Shown: positions 33,253 to 47,500, counted from the first letter of the stretch. The stretch: DNA of 64,000 nucleotides from Polytrichum commune (GCA_950295325.1 OX485804.1:17546001-17610000); one strand, 5' to 3'. Numbers and translations: made by a program. The notes: generated from the sequence alone by a model not told the origin.

Positions 33253-33593
33253 TTACCCAAACACAAAAAGAGAAAAAAAGAAAAAGTAAACCAAAACTTT
33301 GAGAATTCGGACATGCTAGAATGGAGGGTAGACGGGGCCTTATTTGGTTATCTTTGCTACCTTATGCTACTTGGATTTGCAAGGTTGGAAATTCTCCATG
33401 TTTGCAAATGTCTCTGGAGAAGCCGGGATCAATTGCATGGAGTGTTGGAGTTAATCTCAGATTTTTTAATGAGTTATCAAAGGCCATTGATACTGAGCCA
33501 TAAGAACGCCACATAGGTACCTCCAATGATGTCTCAAAATTAAATTGATGTTTAGACTCACAATCTACTCTTTGGACCAATGTTGGACGGCAA

Positions 33594-33805
33594 GAGGAAA
33601 TCATTGCAGATGAGTATACCTCTCATTCATCCCACAAAAACGAGTTGAATTAGTATGCAGGTTGAAGTTCACTTTTCAAGAATAAATTGACACTAAAATC
33701 AACCTACCTTGACACATTTCAAATGGAATAACCACAAGTTCGTAGAAGGTAGGTTTTCAACATGGATGGATGAGAGGTACACTTGTATGCAACAGTTTCC
33801 TCTCA
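33594..33805. mobile_element. Family E MITE
   Basis: The left end GAGGAAATCATTGCAGATGA continues GTATACCTCTCATTCATCC. The right end is ACATGGATGGATGAGAGGTA followed by CACTTGTATGCAACAGTTTCC. It is a reverse-orientation member (AATTGACACTAAAATCAAC). Confidence 0.65.
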
Positions 33806-34351
33806 CCATGTTGGACTGGTATTACAGTTTCCACATACCAGTTTGACATTGGAGGGATGAAAGATTAGCTCACAATTGATAACAATTCAACTTGTATTGA
33901 CACTTGGCCAATATCAACCACGGTATGGTGCCTCTCCACATATGTGTAGATCTTTTAAAATGAAACATTTTTTCAATACATTTGTACTATAGAGTGCTCT
34001 TTATTTCAATAAAACAATATAGTTTTGTCTCCTCAAATATGCCACGTGTCATTCTTAAGCTGGTTGAGACCACTTGAATCCCATGTGCAAATCGCATGCA
34101 AGCATCTGTAATTGTAAACTGGAGCGACCTTTACAAGGCAATATGAGGGGTTGGAACTTGGAAAGCTGATAAGGCAAGTTAGAAGAGGAATTTGGATGTT
34201 AAGTAGCAATGGTTGACTCGAATATTCACTACCTGGTAATAAAAGTGGTAGCCAAACAAGTTGCAGACAACATGCTTGTGACAGATGTACAAGGAGTCAA
34301 GATTTGGCAAGTTTGTTTTCCAACCAACCATGTTGCTTGGCTACCAATTTT

Positions 34352-34893
34352 TTACTACATTGATTATGGTATTTAGTGTCACATACAATATTTGTGAAGG
34401 GCTTAAACTAGATACCTAGAGGTTTCAAAGTGTCCCGTCCGCTAATTGCCAATATGATTCCAATCGCTAACATAAGTAACTGCTTTAAGTGAAAATCTAC
34501 ATTATGACATTTAGAGTAGCACATTGGAATATTTTAGATGCTAGTCTTGCGATTTAGTATGCAAGGGGAAGATGTTTTTGAGCATACTGATGGTGTGTGT
34601 CATGTGTTTACATTTTACTAAGAGGAAGATATTCTTGAGCATACTAATGGCGAGTGTCATTCATGTACACATTAGTCAACTTGTAGACCATCGTGCAACA
34701 CAAGCATGCACCTCATAACACCACTACTGTACATACTCATGCCGAGATCTTAGTAAGCGCACATGTGTGCCAAGTGTCATGAGGTGACACGATGATGAAG
34801 TTGTTAATCATTACTGTAACGTAGCATACACCTCAACATAGGATCAGTGACACTATTACGCATGTGACACTAAACACCATAAATGGTGCAGTG
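34352..34893. mobile_element. Subfamily A-like MITE, expanded interior
   Basis: The left end TTACTACATTGATTATGGTA continues TTTAGTGTCACATAC. The right end is ATGTGACACTAAACACCATA followed by AATGGTGCAGTG. The 542-bp interior includes a local duplication (TTTGAGCATACTGATGG and CTTGAGCATACTAATGG, near 34576 and 34631). Confidence 0.6.
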
Positions 34894-35748
34894 GATTAGA
34901 CCTTAGATATACGAAACAACTTGCAAAAAAACGCCCAAGGAGATTGTGGGCACAATTGATTGAGATCCAACTGTTTTTCCAAATCCAACCGGTCACAAAA
35001 TGCAGTGATATCTTTTGGTTTTCCTTTACTCATTTGAGGCTCGTTTAGAACGATCGGAGAGAGTGGCCTAGAGCCTTGAACTTGCACCGGTCATTTCTCA
35101 AATTCAACTAGCACTCAGCTCGGATCTCCCCCGTTTTGCACTTGCGAATGAAATGCTTACAAAATTGTCAAGTGTAGCTAGCTAGCTTGCTTGCTTGCTT
35201 TATGAGGGCAATCACCATGGCTGACAAATATGTGGTATTCTCTTGTATTTTATATGATTATTTGATGAGTACCTCATACATGATGCTCGATAGGATCTGA
35301 TAGCTAGGCAAGTTAATCAATGTCGTGGAGGTGTGGATGTTGTCATTGAGTGTGTCTTCAAGTCACACAATAAAGGCCTACATGAGCATGCCATCAATTT
35401 GGGCATCAGATGGATCCTGGAAAGAAGCGCAACCATTCGCAGGCTATTGGATCTTAAATCTCTTTATAACACTGTACTCCCGCAATTGTCTTTTTGAATT
35501 CAATTATTACCAGGTTACTTGTCAACACCATTTTCCTCCGTCCTTCCTTCGCCTGCAATTGCTAGCTTGCTAGTATATATGCATACATATACATGGAACT
35601 CATAATTGTCTTGATTAGCATTTGTGCTTCTCGTCAAACAAGTGCAGAGCTCTAATTAGGTCTCTTGAAAGGGAGCCCTAAGTACACCACAACGAGCTCT
35701 CTCTTCTGGGACCATGTGGAGGATATATATGTTTGTAGGATGTCTGTT
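34894..35748. other. Non-coding stretch, no gene recognised
   Basis: AT-rich sequence with short GCTAGCTAGCTTGCTTGCTT repetition near 35180. No exons, element ends or RNA genes were recognised. Confidence 0.35.
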
Positions 35749-36314
35749 GGGGGCTGTTTACATCATGGACCATGAAGTCGTCCCAAGCACCCTGTAAAAT
35801 TTGTGATTGGCTGTTGAACTTGTCCCGGGACCACTTCAGTTTACATCAAGGACAAAATGTCATAGTGACCATGGAGTTCAAGGTCCCCAAAAGATATATT
35901 TTAAGGCTTGCATTATCCATTAACATGGTCCGACATGTTTTGCGGTGGGAGAGGCAAAAGAGGTGTCTTGGTGGAAAAAGGCAAGGGCCCATGGCAGAGA
36001 AATATCGTTATAATAATATATTTTAATGGAAAATGTTTTCAAGGAAGAGAAGATAAGAGAATGGTCAAACTTGATTCTTTTTTCAAAATGATGATTCCCT
36101 TTTTGGGCATGTATTAAAAAAATCATCACATTCACTTTTTGGTGCATGGTCGTTCCTCTTGGTCCACGTTCGGTTTACACCTAGTGAGGGACCCAAAAGC
36201 TTTGTAAATTGATTGTTTGAGAAATCATGCCATGGAAGTTGAACCATGAAGTTGGACCATGGAAAAATCCATCTTCCATGGTCCGACTTCATGGTCCATG
36301 GTGTGAACTGGCCC
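35749..36314. mobile_element. PIF/Harbinger-like MITE, ~566 bp
   Basis: The left end GGGGGCTGTTTACATCATGG continues ACCATGAAGTCG. The right end is its inverse: CGACTTCATGGTCCATGGTG followed by TGAACTGGCCC. A TTA follows the right end; the left flank reads GTT. Its termini are related to the TAA-flanked element at 13905. Confidence 0.65.
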
Positions 36315-37989
36315 TTAGAATCATCAAAAATTTCAAATAAGACAATAACAACACTACAAACATTGTCATAATAGCTTCAAATTTATGTTGTTTCTAGCCG
36401 TTGTATGCCACATTATAGGTAGTTCAACTAACATGCAGCATTAAAATAAAATGAATCCTCCAATCTACAAGATTATATATCACCTACCTTTTATAAACTT
36501 ATTATCATTAATAGAAGTGACATCTTGTTGGTTATTGTTTTGTATGTGGCAAAAGTAGGGTTCACATGTCAATTTTCTTTTATAAAAAAAATCATCCATA
36601 ATTTGGAGTGTATTTGGTAGTTCACATTTCAATGTCTCAGATTATAGACATTGATGATTAGCATCCGAAATTCCATAATATTACTCAAAATTGTGCAGTC
36701 AAAGCTTGCCAAGGCAGTGAATTATTCTCTCCCAATTTGTGAATATACATTTTTATTCTTATGAATCTTAGACAGGTTGAGAAGTTGGAAAATTGATCCA
36801 CAGTGAACCTACTTTCCCGTGGCGTGCTTGCTTTTAGGTCTACCTTAAGTTTTAAAAAACACTTGCTTGTAGAAGGTAGATTCCAAGAAAACACTCTTTA
36901 TTTTGTTGGTATTCAAGTGGGACTCTCATCCACTTTCAATTGCAATGAAAGTGCCTTGATCCAAGTTCAAACAAGTAGGGGTAGTATTGTCTATCACTAA
37001 TTTGACACTCTTGCTTTAGTGCACAAAGGAGCCAACTAAGCTTCAAATTTTGTATTTCAAATAATCATCAAAACAATTCTCCTACAATTCGAGTATAAGC
37101 CATTTGTCCAAGAGGAAGCCATGAGATGAAACATTGTACACTATCCTCTCTTCCATGACCTCATGCAATCTCCGATCCCAAACATCAATCTTATTTTTAT
37201 GTTAATGAAGTTGGATATTTAACATTTTAGGGGGTTACTGTCAAATATTGACGATACATATGATATTGATGAAAGCTCTATGTACACAACACAAAGTAAG
37301 GGGACAACATCCCACTATATCTCCTCATCCTTCTATACATGTAAGTCTCTTGTGTTGAGGGGGCTTTCAATGGTAAGCCACAATCTCCAAAATTGTGGCA
37401 CTTAGGGTAAAGATTTCAAATTTTTTGGAGATTTTTTAAAATCAATTTGAAAGCCCCAGGAAGCATTGCGAGAGCCATTTGTGAACCACTTGAGAAAACT
37501 AAAAGACATGGTGAGAAAAATATAAATTTACTAAAATGATGATATTTTTACCCTTGGCACTCTGGGTACAAATTTCAAAGTCATTATTTTAGCACTGGAA
37601 AACATCTCAAAGCATTGCAAGGGCCATTTCCAAAGAATTTGAGAAAAATAAAAGAAATTGTCAGCCATATTGAAAGTTAGAAAAAAAAATGATATTTATA
37701 TTGTTGGCACCAAGTTGGGAAGTTTTGGTTTCTTTGAATTTTATTGAAGGTGGCTTCCAAAGTCATGGGGAGTGTTGTTGAGGTTATTTACAAAGCAATT
37801 GAGAAAGTTAACTCAATTTTTGAACTAAGCCTAATTACTAATTTTTTGATAATTGTATCTTTGGCATTAAGGTGAGAAACTATATTCTTTTGGGTGTCAT
37901 TCAAACCCATTTCCAATCTCTTGTCATTTTGCTAGGGTCATTTGTAAAGCATAATTTAAAAGCATCATGTTAAAATTTGAAACCAAATT
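36315..37989. other. Non-coding stretch, possible decayed tandem similarity
   Basis: Blocks such as TTGGCACT, TTTCAAA, GCATTGCRAGRGCCATTT and TTGAGAAAA recur about every 150-170 bp between 37390 and 37830. These are weakly conserved repeats without coding content. Confidence 0.35.
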
Positions 37990-38258
37990 TTGCTACCGTA
38001 CCTTGACTCAACATAAATTTTCAATTCTTTGATAATTTGTGTTAGAAGATCTGTTAGAATCCTCCTTTTATCATTGTTATTCTATTTTTCATATCCTTAC
38101 TAACACTAAACTTAAACATGTAACTTCCACATATTACCATAGTTGATATTTAGTGTTTGAGTTTACATTTAATGTTACTTACTTTCATAGGGTAATTGAT
38201 ATTTAGTGATGTGTTCGTATTAAGTATATCAAACACTAAATATCCTATTTAGTGTAGA
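37990..38258. mobile_element. Subfamily B MITE, reverse orientation, left end lost or decayed
   Basis: The right end ATCAAACACTAAATATCCTA followed by TTTAGTGTAG is intact. The interior (TTGATATTTAGTGTTTGAGT, CCACATATTACCATAG, CATATCCTTACTAACACTAA) is the reverse complement of 6511-6842. A matching left terminus is not visible. Confidence 0.65.
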
Positions 38259-41132
38259 AGAAAACTATGCAAAAAAGAATCGCAATCATTTTCCCACTGT
38301 GGTTTTTTTGACCACCCTGATTTACAATTGCTAAACGAGTACAAATTTTTTTTTTGTTATTATTTTTTTTTCAACTGTAATCTTAAATTTATTCTTTTGG
38401 GGCGTGTGATATACTGTTGGAAAGGTATTTTTGAGACCTTTCCAACTGTATATTACAAGCCCCCAAATTTCAACATTTCAGTTGGTAGACCAAAAAAACA
38501 AATGTGCACTCAAATTCTTGAGTTCTAGATGTCCCACATTGTTTGATGAACATGTGGGAGCAAGTTTAAGGGGTAGGGCATGGAAAAAATGGCATGTCTC
38601 ATGGGCTATGATATGATTAAGGTACATAGAGGGTGGACTTGCTTCTTAAGATTCAGTACATCACATAGATGATGAAAAGTGTGCCTTGTGAGCCTTACCA
38701 AGTGGGAAGAGGTGTATATAATCCCCCCCAAAACAAATTTCATTAAAAATACATTACAACGGCATTTTGGTGCCATGGGACCTTGCTTTTGCCTACCATA
38801 CCACCTCTCTTGCCTCTCTCACTACAAAACCCATTGGACCATGTCAGTGTATTAATTAGGCCTTAAAATATGTCTTTGGGGGACCTTGGCCTCCATGGTC
38901 ACTCTGCCATTTTTTCCTTGGTGTAAACTGAAGTGGTGCTGAGACGAGTTCAACAACCAATAAACGCTCTTACAGTGCCTTGGAACGACTTCTTGGCTAT
39001 AGTGTAAACCGACCCTTACTAACATTCAAGCCACATTGATATATTAAAACATTTTTCTAGATCACAAATGCCAGGTTGAATTGATTACATGATAATAGAC
39101 CCCTTGACAAGATGTAGAGCATGAATTCCACGGTAATAGGGTTCATTTCTCGAATGTCAAATGTCCCTTTGCGTTCCATTTATAGCCAAACAATTGAGAT
39201 TCCATAAAAATTTCTTTAAATGAAAACTTTTATCTTATGTTATTCTTTACTGCTAACAGGTTGTTGTTTATCGCTCAGTGCTCACATCTTAGCTTCCCTC
39301 GATGATGGGGTGGACCATGGTACTTAGATGTCCCAAATGTGTCTTGCCCGCTTCCAAAGTTGACCATGGAAGCTAGAATTGTTGCCAACATAAGGGAGGA
39401 TCATGTTGCCCATGCCCCTCTTCTTGATTGGTTGCTATTTTAAAGGAATACAAGGTGGATTGGTTAAGCCTACGATGAAAAACTATCAAGGTTTCCAAGG
39501 ATGGTAAGGAGTACCAAGAGAGGGAGGAGAGAGACATTGTTTTCATGGACCAAGTTGAGGAGGGACCCATGAAGCCTAAGACTACTATAATCTTGAGGCC
39601 TACTCCCAAAATGCAACTTGATGACACCAATGTTGCCCAATGCAGAAGTTTGTCTACTATTGTGAAGGTCAATCCCTTTTCTTGTGTCTTGGATATTCCA
39701 CATGACATTATCATTTCCCCTCCCCAATTTGCTCATAGTGTGGGGTATTCACCGTAATGTGGCCCACAAATATGATACACAAAAAAAATATAAAAAATAT
39801 TGATGGACCATCGTTTTCCAAAAAGTGGTATTTTGTCTCCATATCACCTTCTATCATAGAAAGAAGAAAGTAAGAAGGGAATTATCTAAGCTCGATGATA
39901 ATATTACATTAATAACAGTAGATGTCCATTTTTATGTTTCCCATATACATGAGAAGAATATAACATTCATGATGGGTTTCATAGAATATTAGAGAATGGT
40001 AGTTGACCTTACTGTGTCCACAAGCACATCCTCGATGCTCTCCCTTACAAACTATTTGTTGATGGTGTTCATCTTCTTCTTTTGGTTTCTCTAATCGAGC
40101 GTCATATCTTTGGTGTCCTTGGTTCATCCATTGTAGCATGCCAAGCACTTGGATGGGAGTTGGGATTCTTTTCCTTGGATGTGGAGATGCACAAAATTTC
40201 ATAAATGATTTGCTAGTAGAGATGGATGCCGATGCTATGGCTTTTGTGGCCGAAGATATATTAGAGTCTTCCAATTATAGCATGATGAAATATTTTATCA
40301 AAATGTTTGAGGAAAAGTATAACATACTATTATCCATCCACATACATCTAATCGGCTTCATCTGAGCAACCAAATGTAGTTTCATAGGCTTCCACAATTA
40401 CACTCATGAGTCGTATTGGTGTTCAATGTTTGTGTGATGCAAATTAGGTCTCATGCTCCTAGCTACGATCTCCAACCTTTGGGTGGAGAATAATGCATGC
40501 CACTACTAGGAGGTTGGCTATCTCACCAATTCGGAGACTTCAAGAATTATGAGGATGCAAGAAGAATACATGGATGCAGAGGCAATATGGGGGGGGGGGA
40601 GTATGCAAGCCCCTCATGGTACACGGGGATCCATTGCATACTTTGGTTTATTTGTATTTGTTGTGTGTCTTAGAGGCTACCTAAGTTTTTGTATCTTGGA
40701 AGGGGGGGGGAGGTAATTCTTTGGAACCTAAATGACATGTGTAGGTGACTACACTAAAAGAAAATTTATATATTGCAACCATCCGTTGTGATTCAGCCAT
40801 TACGACTCATAGTAAGAAAATGTATAAATATGTATTGATTACAAATATAATCCCCTTTCATTTTCTAATGGGAAAGTCATTGATTTTTTTTAAATATTTT
40901 GACCCTCAAGTACATGTCATTTGAGCTAAGGCAATAATAACATCTAACCTAAAGAGCCTTCACTTTGGAAACACCTAGAACCTAAATCAAAACCTCAACA
41001 AATTTAGACATGATAGTCATTGCCACATTTGGGACTAACACTATATGACAACAATGGATGAAAATAAAAATTATACGAAACTTGCACATCTATTGTCAAA
41101 TGTTTTTCTAAACCTTTTACATCTTCTGTACA
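38259..41132. other. No recognised gene; MITE end and open stretches only
   Basis: GGCTATAGTGTAAACCGACC near 38996 looks like the right end of a family C/D MITE. An open stretch at 39545-39757 (MDQVEEGPMKPKTTIILRPT) has coding-like composition but no family and no splice context. Poly(G) runs lie at 40589-40599 and 40702-40710. Confidence 0.35.
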
Positions 41133-41880
41133 TCTTTTTTTTAAAGAAAATTGAAACAAGTGTATTATAATGCCAAAAAAGTTACAAAGCCAACGTTACA
41201 AAGGCCCACATATAAGAATGTTGGTTGGACTCTCTTGGGTGGACGCAATGGAACCATAACAACCCATACTGAGTAAAAAAACCTACACATGTCTAATTAA
41301 CCCCACTTTAGGCACTTTAATGTTCCGATCCATGGTCCTAGTGTTCTCTCTACGTCAAGGACTTTGTTGCCTCCCAATACCATATAGTACTTCCCAATTG
41401 TGTCATCTTAAATGTTGGTTCTATCCACATCCTTCTGTGCCGTGATCACGATTCTCGCATACTCCAAAAGGCTTTGCTAAATAATCTGTTGTGTTTTTGG
41501 AACCTCCAATTGGTTGTTATTGAATGTGAGGTCATTCCTCTCCACCCAAATGGTCCATTGTGTGAAGTCTCTTTACAAAAGCCAAATTCTAGAGACTTTG
41601 CTAAGTAAGGAAGGAATTTTTTTCCCCAAAAAATCCCGTGTTGCCAATCCAAAGGATTATGAGGCCTTACCTACCTCAAGTTTGCTTTCATGGAGTTAAT
41701 GATTTTGATAGTGAAGTCCCATGCTCTTCAAGCAATCCGACAATCCCAAAATCTATGGGCAATGCTTTCCAACGTATCCGCATTACACACGTGTCATTTA
41801 ACGTCAACGTCGTCAATAAATCTAGCATGGCATGGCATTGCACGCAGGAGGGAGAATGCACAAACTAATTTCTCCATGAC
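41133..41880 (-). pseudogene. Degenerate LINE ORF2 3' end (zf-RVT region) with 3' UTR
   Basis: On the minus strand, 41880 downward reads ARFIDDVDV, a stop, then HVCNADTLESIAHRFWDCRI, a stop and RAWDFTIK. This is the zinc-binding C-terminal domain typical of plant LINE reverse transcriptases. Further on (41580 to 41440) RDFTQWTIWVERNDLTFNNN and QSLLEYARIV appear in another register, showing frameshifts. The 3' end reads TTTGTAACTTTTTTTGGC-like sequence and an A-rich end near 41133-41143. It is 5' truncated, as is usual for LINEs. Confidence 0.7.
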
Positions 41881-42406
41881 AATCTAAAAAATAAAATATC
41901 AAGGACTAGCTAGCTACTGAGAGAAATGTCTTCAAAAAGAGCATTCAAAATGAGCCTTAGCCTCTAATATGATTGTTGCAAGGACATTCCAAAAAGAGAT
42001 GTGAATGTGAGCTCTTATGGCTAAGGACGTACTAGCTAGGGTACCAACTTCAAGGACACACAAAGATAGTTAATGAAGATTAATTCAAATACAGTGATGA
42101 AAAGCTAATACGCTTCTTAATGTCCACATGAAAAGGGATCTAGATCATCACCACGTTCCTAGCTAGCTAGAGCAAGAGTCTAGGATTTGAGGAACAACTC
42201 TCTTCATTAATAGCCATAAATTTCAACTTCCCGGATGCAAATTTAAGTCGACAGGCCTTACATGTATAAAACAGTGTGGTTTAATTTCCTCTTTATCTGC
42301 AAAACATCATCCTTGGTCATCAAGGAGTTGTCCCTTAAGCAAGAACCATGTATTTAAGGGCTCTAGAGAATAGATGCATATATACTAGAGTTATCCTTTA
42401 ATCCAA

Positions 42407-42892
42407 GAGTTTGTTGGTTTGCATACAAAAAAACTGTTAATGTTTGGTAGGTTTTCGGTGTAAAGGTTTCAACGAAATTATTCTTTACAGTTTTTGGGAA
42501 TGTTTTTGGGCATAAGCAGTTGCCATCCTAGTCTTTCCAAGTCTTTCTAACCAGTACATGTTGACATCTTTCGGTTTTTCTTTGATAAATTACGGTGTAT
42601 TCTATAAATTCCTCTATCGCTTAGTGATTTTTATGAAGTCTTAACTTCAACTAGTTATCTTCTCAAACTCAATTGGTTCACCTGCAACTAGTAGTCAATT
42701 GTCCCCTTCCATTGATTCTATATCGGTTCATTGGGGACCAAACTCATTTTAGCTCCTCTTGACATGCCAAAATGAGTTTGGCCCTCAATGAAGTGATATA
42801 GAAAGTTCTTCATTCAAACCTCCACACAAACTTCAAACTTTCACCAAAAACCTACCCAATTTTGATAGTTTTGTATGCAAACAACCAACTCC
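42407..42892. mobile_element. ~486-bp TIR element
   Basis: GTTGGTTTGCATACAAAAAA near 42413 continues to a GGTAGGTTTTCGGTGTAAAG block. It is an inverted match of the CTTTCACCAAAAACCTACCC block near 42838 and TTTTGTATGCAAACAACC near 42868. A second inner inverted pair is CCAAACTCATTTTAGC (42739) and CAAAATGAGTTTGG (42767). The left inner part is related to the 7690-7925 repeat. Confidence 0.6.
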
Positions 42893-45800
42893 AAACCAAA
42901 TCTCTAGTTGAAACAAAGGACAACTCTATTATGTTCTATCAATTTCACTGATTTCCTATTATGTTGATCCATATGTGGGGAGGTCCACCAACTAAATTCA
43001 CATGAGTTGGTTCAATTTCTCGAATTTTAGATTGAAAATCAGAACTTTAGACAACTCGTTGAAGCTTATGTCATGAAGTTTTTTTTGTTACGTAACATAA
43101 AGTGGAATAACAAAGGCATTTCCTTGAACGGCTGATTGACCTTGAAGAAACTTGATGATAGAGGCAAAGTTAGTTCAATTTCCTCCTTGATATTCATGCA
43201 ATCAAATAGGTTCATCACCAAATGAACAACATACGACCACAAAAGGCCTCAAACATGCATGCCAACACTCCTTCAAAAAAGAGGCTTGGACATTCCCCCC
43301 TCCCCCCCCCCCCCCCAAACAACCTATATGACAATGTCACTACTCTTGTTTGCACAAGCCTAGGACTTCAATATATATGGACAAAAGACTTGTCCATATA
43401 AAATAATGGATTTGAGAGTATTTTTTCCTTTGTCAAGATGTCGTGCCCTTTGCAAATCAAGTGGTTTGGGAATTAGCTATAAACAATGCTCTCTGTGAGG
43501 AAAAGACTATGGGACGATTGATTCCATGGATTATGTTCTTAACACTCTACAACAAACATGGCTTCTAGAGGGCGATCATGGTGATGGTTTGCATGTTGTT
43601 GTGGTGAGCTCTGCAGTGGTGGCTCTCCCTTGGTTGAAGTGGTTGGTCCATCAACTGGAAGTGTTGGTGCAAAGTCCCCTACCTTGCACAAATGTGTTGC
43701 TGCCGCAAACAAACATAGAAGGGTTGCACTCCCCTGCCATATAGGGTCATCGGCCCCTCCTCACTAATGTCCGCGTCTAGGTCCTATGTCGACATGGATC
43801 AGGTTCCATTACACATCCTTATTAAGGGGATGAGGTCGCGCAACATGGATGAGACCTTTTGAGCCATTTGTAAAGCTTTATTTTTTTGGTAATAAAGTGA
43901 TTGCTTGCCTTCTCAAGTTGACACGGCCATCTGCGTGATTTCCTTTCCAGTTTGCATGTGCCTCTTGCCTATTAATATGTACAACACCAATAAATACCCA
44001 ATGTATGGAGTTTGTTGGAAACTAGTGTGCTAATGAGGTGCTTTGTACAAGCAATTCTTTTGTCTTTCCTTTCACCATCACTAAAGACCAAAACAATCCC
44101 CGAATCTCTCTCTCTCTATATATATAGAGATAAAAGAATAAGATTAACATGAACAAAAACATTTAATCCACAAGCTTTTGCTATTGTCCATCACTTCAAA
44201 AAACTCATAATTTTTAACGATTAAATCATATTTCAAGTGTCCTTGATGACGAACGTGTTTGTCGTAACATCTTCAAGGACGGTCTTGTAGGTTGTTTGTG
44301 AGAAGTTTAAGATTGATTCCATGACCATGTGGATCAATTTCCGGAAATCATCATAATTTTGATGCTCATCTCTACATAATATCCTCAAAGTATACTATAT
44401 ACTACATAATTCATCATTAATCCGAGGTCAACCCACATGTCCTTTAGGAAGTCATCATTAATAGCCACGATTCCTATGTCCCCCATCCCATCCCTTCGCT
44501 AATTCATCACATCCCTCGTATTAAGGAAGGTGGTCCCCTCCTTTATGTGGTTACATGCTTGGTTATTGAAGGATTTGTCCTCCGAGATAGAACGTTATTA
44601 ATGGGAGCCATGCAAGGCCCGGCACAATTAGAGTCCTAATTTACTCTCCCATGTTCCCATGGGGTTCCCCTTGTTCCCAGAAAGTTCTCATTTCATCCAT
44701 CCCACCATGCCCCTCATTTCATCCGTTCCATCCCACCATGATGACCAAAAGAAAGGCAAAGAAAAACCAACATTGGTGTTTGGTCTACCGACATGAATAT
44801 GAGTTCGTTTGTCCTAACTTGTTCATTATGATGGTCGAATTGATGTGTCATTCCTTCCTATTTGCTTCAAATCGGTTTACAAAATGTTATTGTCTTTCCA
44901 CAAGCTTTCTAAGCTTTCACTCTCCATTTGTGGAGTTTAAAATTGTAGTAACTGCAATATAGTAATTATAGTTACTACACAAATATTTTAAGCTACTTGA
45001 ACGAACAAATGTGTATGGATGCTTATATTGTCGGTTTATTGTTGTAAATGATGTGTAATGTGATGTCACATGTTTGTTGACTATTGAGTAAATCCATGAA
45101 ATTTATTACTATTGATAACATGTTGGAACTTGGCGACCCCAAAAAGTAAAACAAAAATCAACTTCATGCATGAGTGGTTTGGGAAGCGGTGAGTCATTAA
45201 CAATAATCATAAGCAATATCAAATGATTGGACTATTTGGTCCAATTTAACCACTGAATGCTATAGTTTTTGATCCCCTCCACCCCCTCCCCCTCAATTCA
45301 TTGATGATTGAAAACCTTGGTTTCAAAAGCCATTTCATGTCTCGACGGAGTTGTGGATGATTATGTTTAGACCACATCCATGCAGTTAAATTGTTTGAAT
45401 TCCTTCATGAGCTTCAAATTTCAAACTTTATAAAAATTGACTTCGACATTTCATGAAATAATGACTTAATAAAATTGAGGATCCAAATTTTTCCAAAGTG
45501 ACCACAAAACTATGTGCTTTAAATCTATAAAAAAAAACAAAAAATTATATGTGGAAGTCATGACAAAGCTCTGAATTCTAAATAAAAATGTAAAAAAAGA
45601 GGAAAAATTCATTTAAAAGAAACACATAGACAACAAGCATCATAAAAATTCAAGTAATTTGATCTACACCCCCTAGATTAAAGATGATTTCCTCCATTTA
45701 AGCCAACCCCCCCATATCCATCACCTAAAAGTAAAAATTAGTCATCTCTTGACATCTCGAGCATTCAAAGTTGAATTCAACCAACTCTTAATTAGCGTTG

Positions 45801-47184
45801 GTCCACCTTAATCTTTGTGCACCATTAGTTGGATGATCACGATAATTCAAAATGATTATGTTGCATGGCACACCACATGTTGGTAACTAAATTTTATTTG
45901 TGACTCAAAACCAAATCAACCCCCTACATATTTTTGCCTAAAATGTACAAGATTTGAACATGAGGGGCTAGGGTGATCTTTGACACACTTAAAATTCATG
46001 GTTTATTTTTAAAATGCCCAAAATGTTCATGCTAACATGTGTTGAAATCCTCTTTTAAGTAGTAACAAGACTCATCAAATGCAAAAGAGAGCCACTAATA
46101 ATAAGGCTCATGCTCATATGCTTATGTGGATGGTTTAGGTGTACGGTAATTGCACATGTAATTGTCCTTTGAAGCACGGGGGCATAGATATTACGGGGAT
46201 ACTATTATAGAGAAACCCAAAATTTTGTTGAACTTTGTTGATAATCGAAAGAAGATTTCAACACATCTCAAGATGCATGTTCTGGATACCACATGTAGAT
46301 GCAATATAAAATCTTCAAAGACTGTTTACGATAATCTCTATGCTCAACTTCTAATTAGGATGTTTTTAATGCATGATAACTACACTTATAATAATATTTC
46401 GAAGGACGTGAATGTAGATATAAATACTGGAAAAACCTTTTTTTTGTCGGGTTATGAAATAACACTTCAACAAATCTTAGCATGTAATAATTTTTAGATA
46501 TTGTCTAAATGTACTATGACTTTTTGAAATACGGTTTCCAATAATGACCATGCTCAATCATATATTCGGATACTATAGTTGTGTGACGACTACACCTCTA
46601 ATTGTCTTTTTAACACATAATTACGGACAACCATTGTAAGATTACCTTTTCTCTTTTTTGCGAGGGATTTGTTTGTGAGTGAAAGAGAACTTCATTACAT
46701 CTTATTAGCATGTAGTTTTTCAAGCACCCAAATGAAATACGCTATGCTGAACATGTTGATTATAAGTGTCTCCGAAATAGACCCTAGGCTCTTACGCTCA
46801 TAGCATCTCCCTTTTAGGCAAGAACATTTAGGGATGAAAGTCAAAATAGATTCGGAGACCTGGAGTTGGCGGCATATATATATACATGTGTATACATACT
46901 TTTGGGAGTAAGAACTTTGCAAGAAGAGATTGAGAGGATCGTAGACCATGATGGATCTAATGATTAGATGGGTGCTAAGGTGAATAAGATTTCCTCCTTT
47001 TGTGCATCATGGCTATCATTGGGGGAGGATGAACATTAATACCTTGTCCACGGAGACACTCGAGCCCAACAAATCGGTCCTTTCGATACCATACTCATGC
47101 CACAAATGATGTTATAGGTGTTGTGGGATTATTTACAAATAAATAAATAAATATAGTGTGTGTGTGTGTGTCCTAATATGAAAG
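42893..47184. other. Intergenic stretch, no gene recognised
   Basis: Poly(C) at 43295-43316, a CT/TA microsatellite near 44107-44130, and a slightly GC-richer stretch at 43520-43860 whose open frame (MDYVLNTLQQTWLLEGDHGD) has no family. The frame at 46162-46497 lacks any recognisable motif. No RNA genes were seen. Confidence 0.35.
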
Positions 47185-47500
47185 GCTACACTTAAGAAGG
47201 ATATTTAGTGTTGTTATCACCTTACTCTGTTTCAACACTAATTTTCAATTCCTTGATCATTAGTGTTAGACATAAATGTGTTATTACCTTCCCTACTGCC
47301 ACCTCCCTTCCTGTGAAGCATGGGTTTTCATATCCTCACTAACACTAAATTTAAACATGCAACTTCCACATATCATCATAGTTGATATTTAGTGTTTGAG
47401 TTTACATTTAATGTGACTTACTTTCATAGGGTCATTGACATTTAGTGTATGCGTTCGTATTGAGTGTATCAAACACCGAATAACCTTTTCAGTGTAGTTG
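47185..47500. mobile_element. Subfamily B MITE, reverse orientation
   Basis: The left end GCTACACTTAAGAAGGATAT continues TTAGTGTT. The right end is ATCAAACACCGAATAACCTT followed by TTCAGTGTAGT. The interior (AACTTCCACATATCATCATA, GATATTTAGTGTTTGAGTTT) is the reverse complement of 61297-61612. A (GT)n microsatellite lies just left of it (about 47158-47171). Confidence 0.72.
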
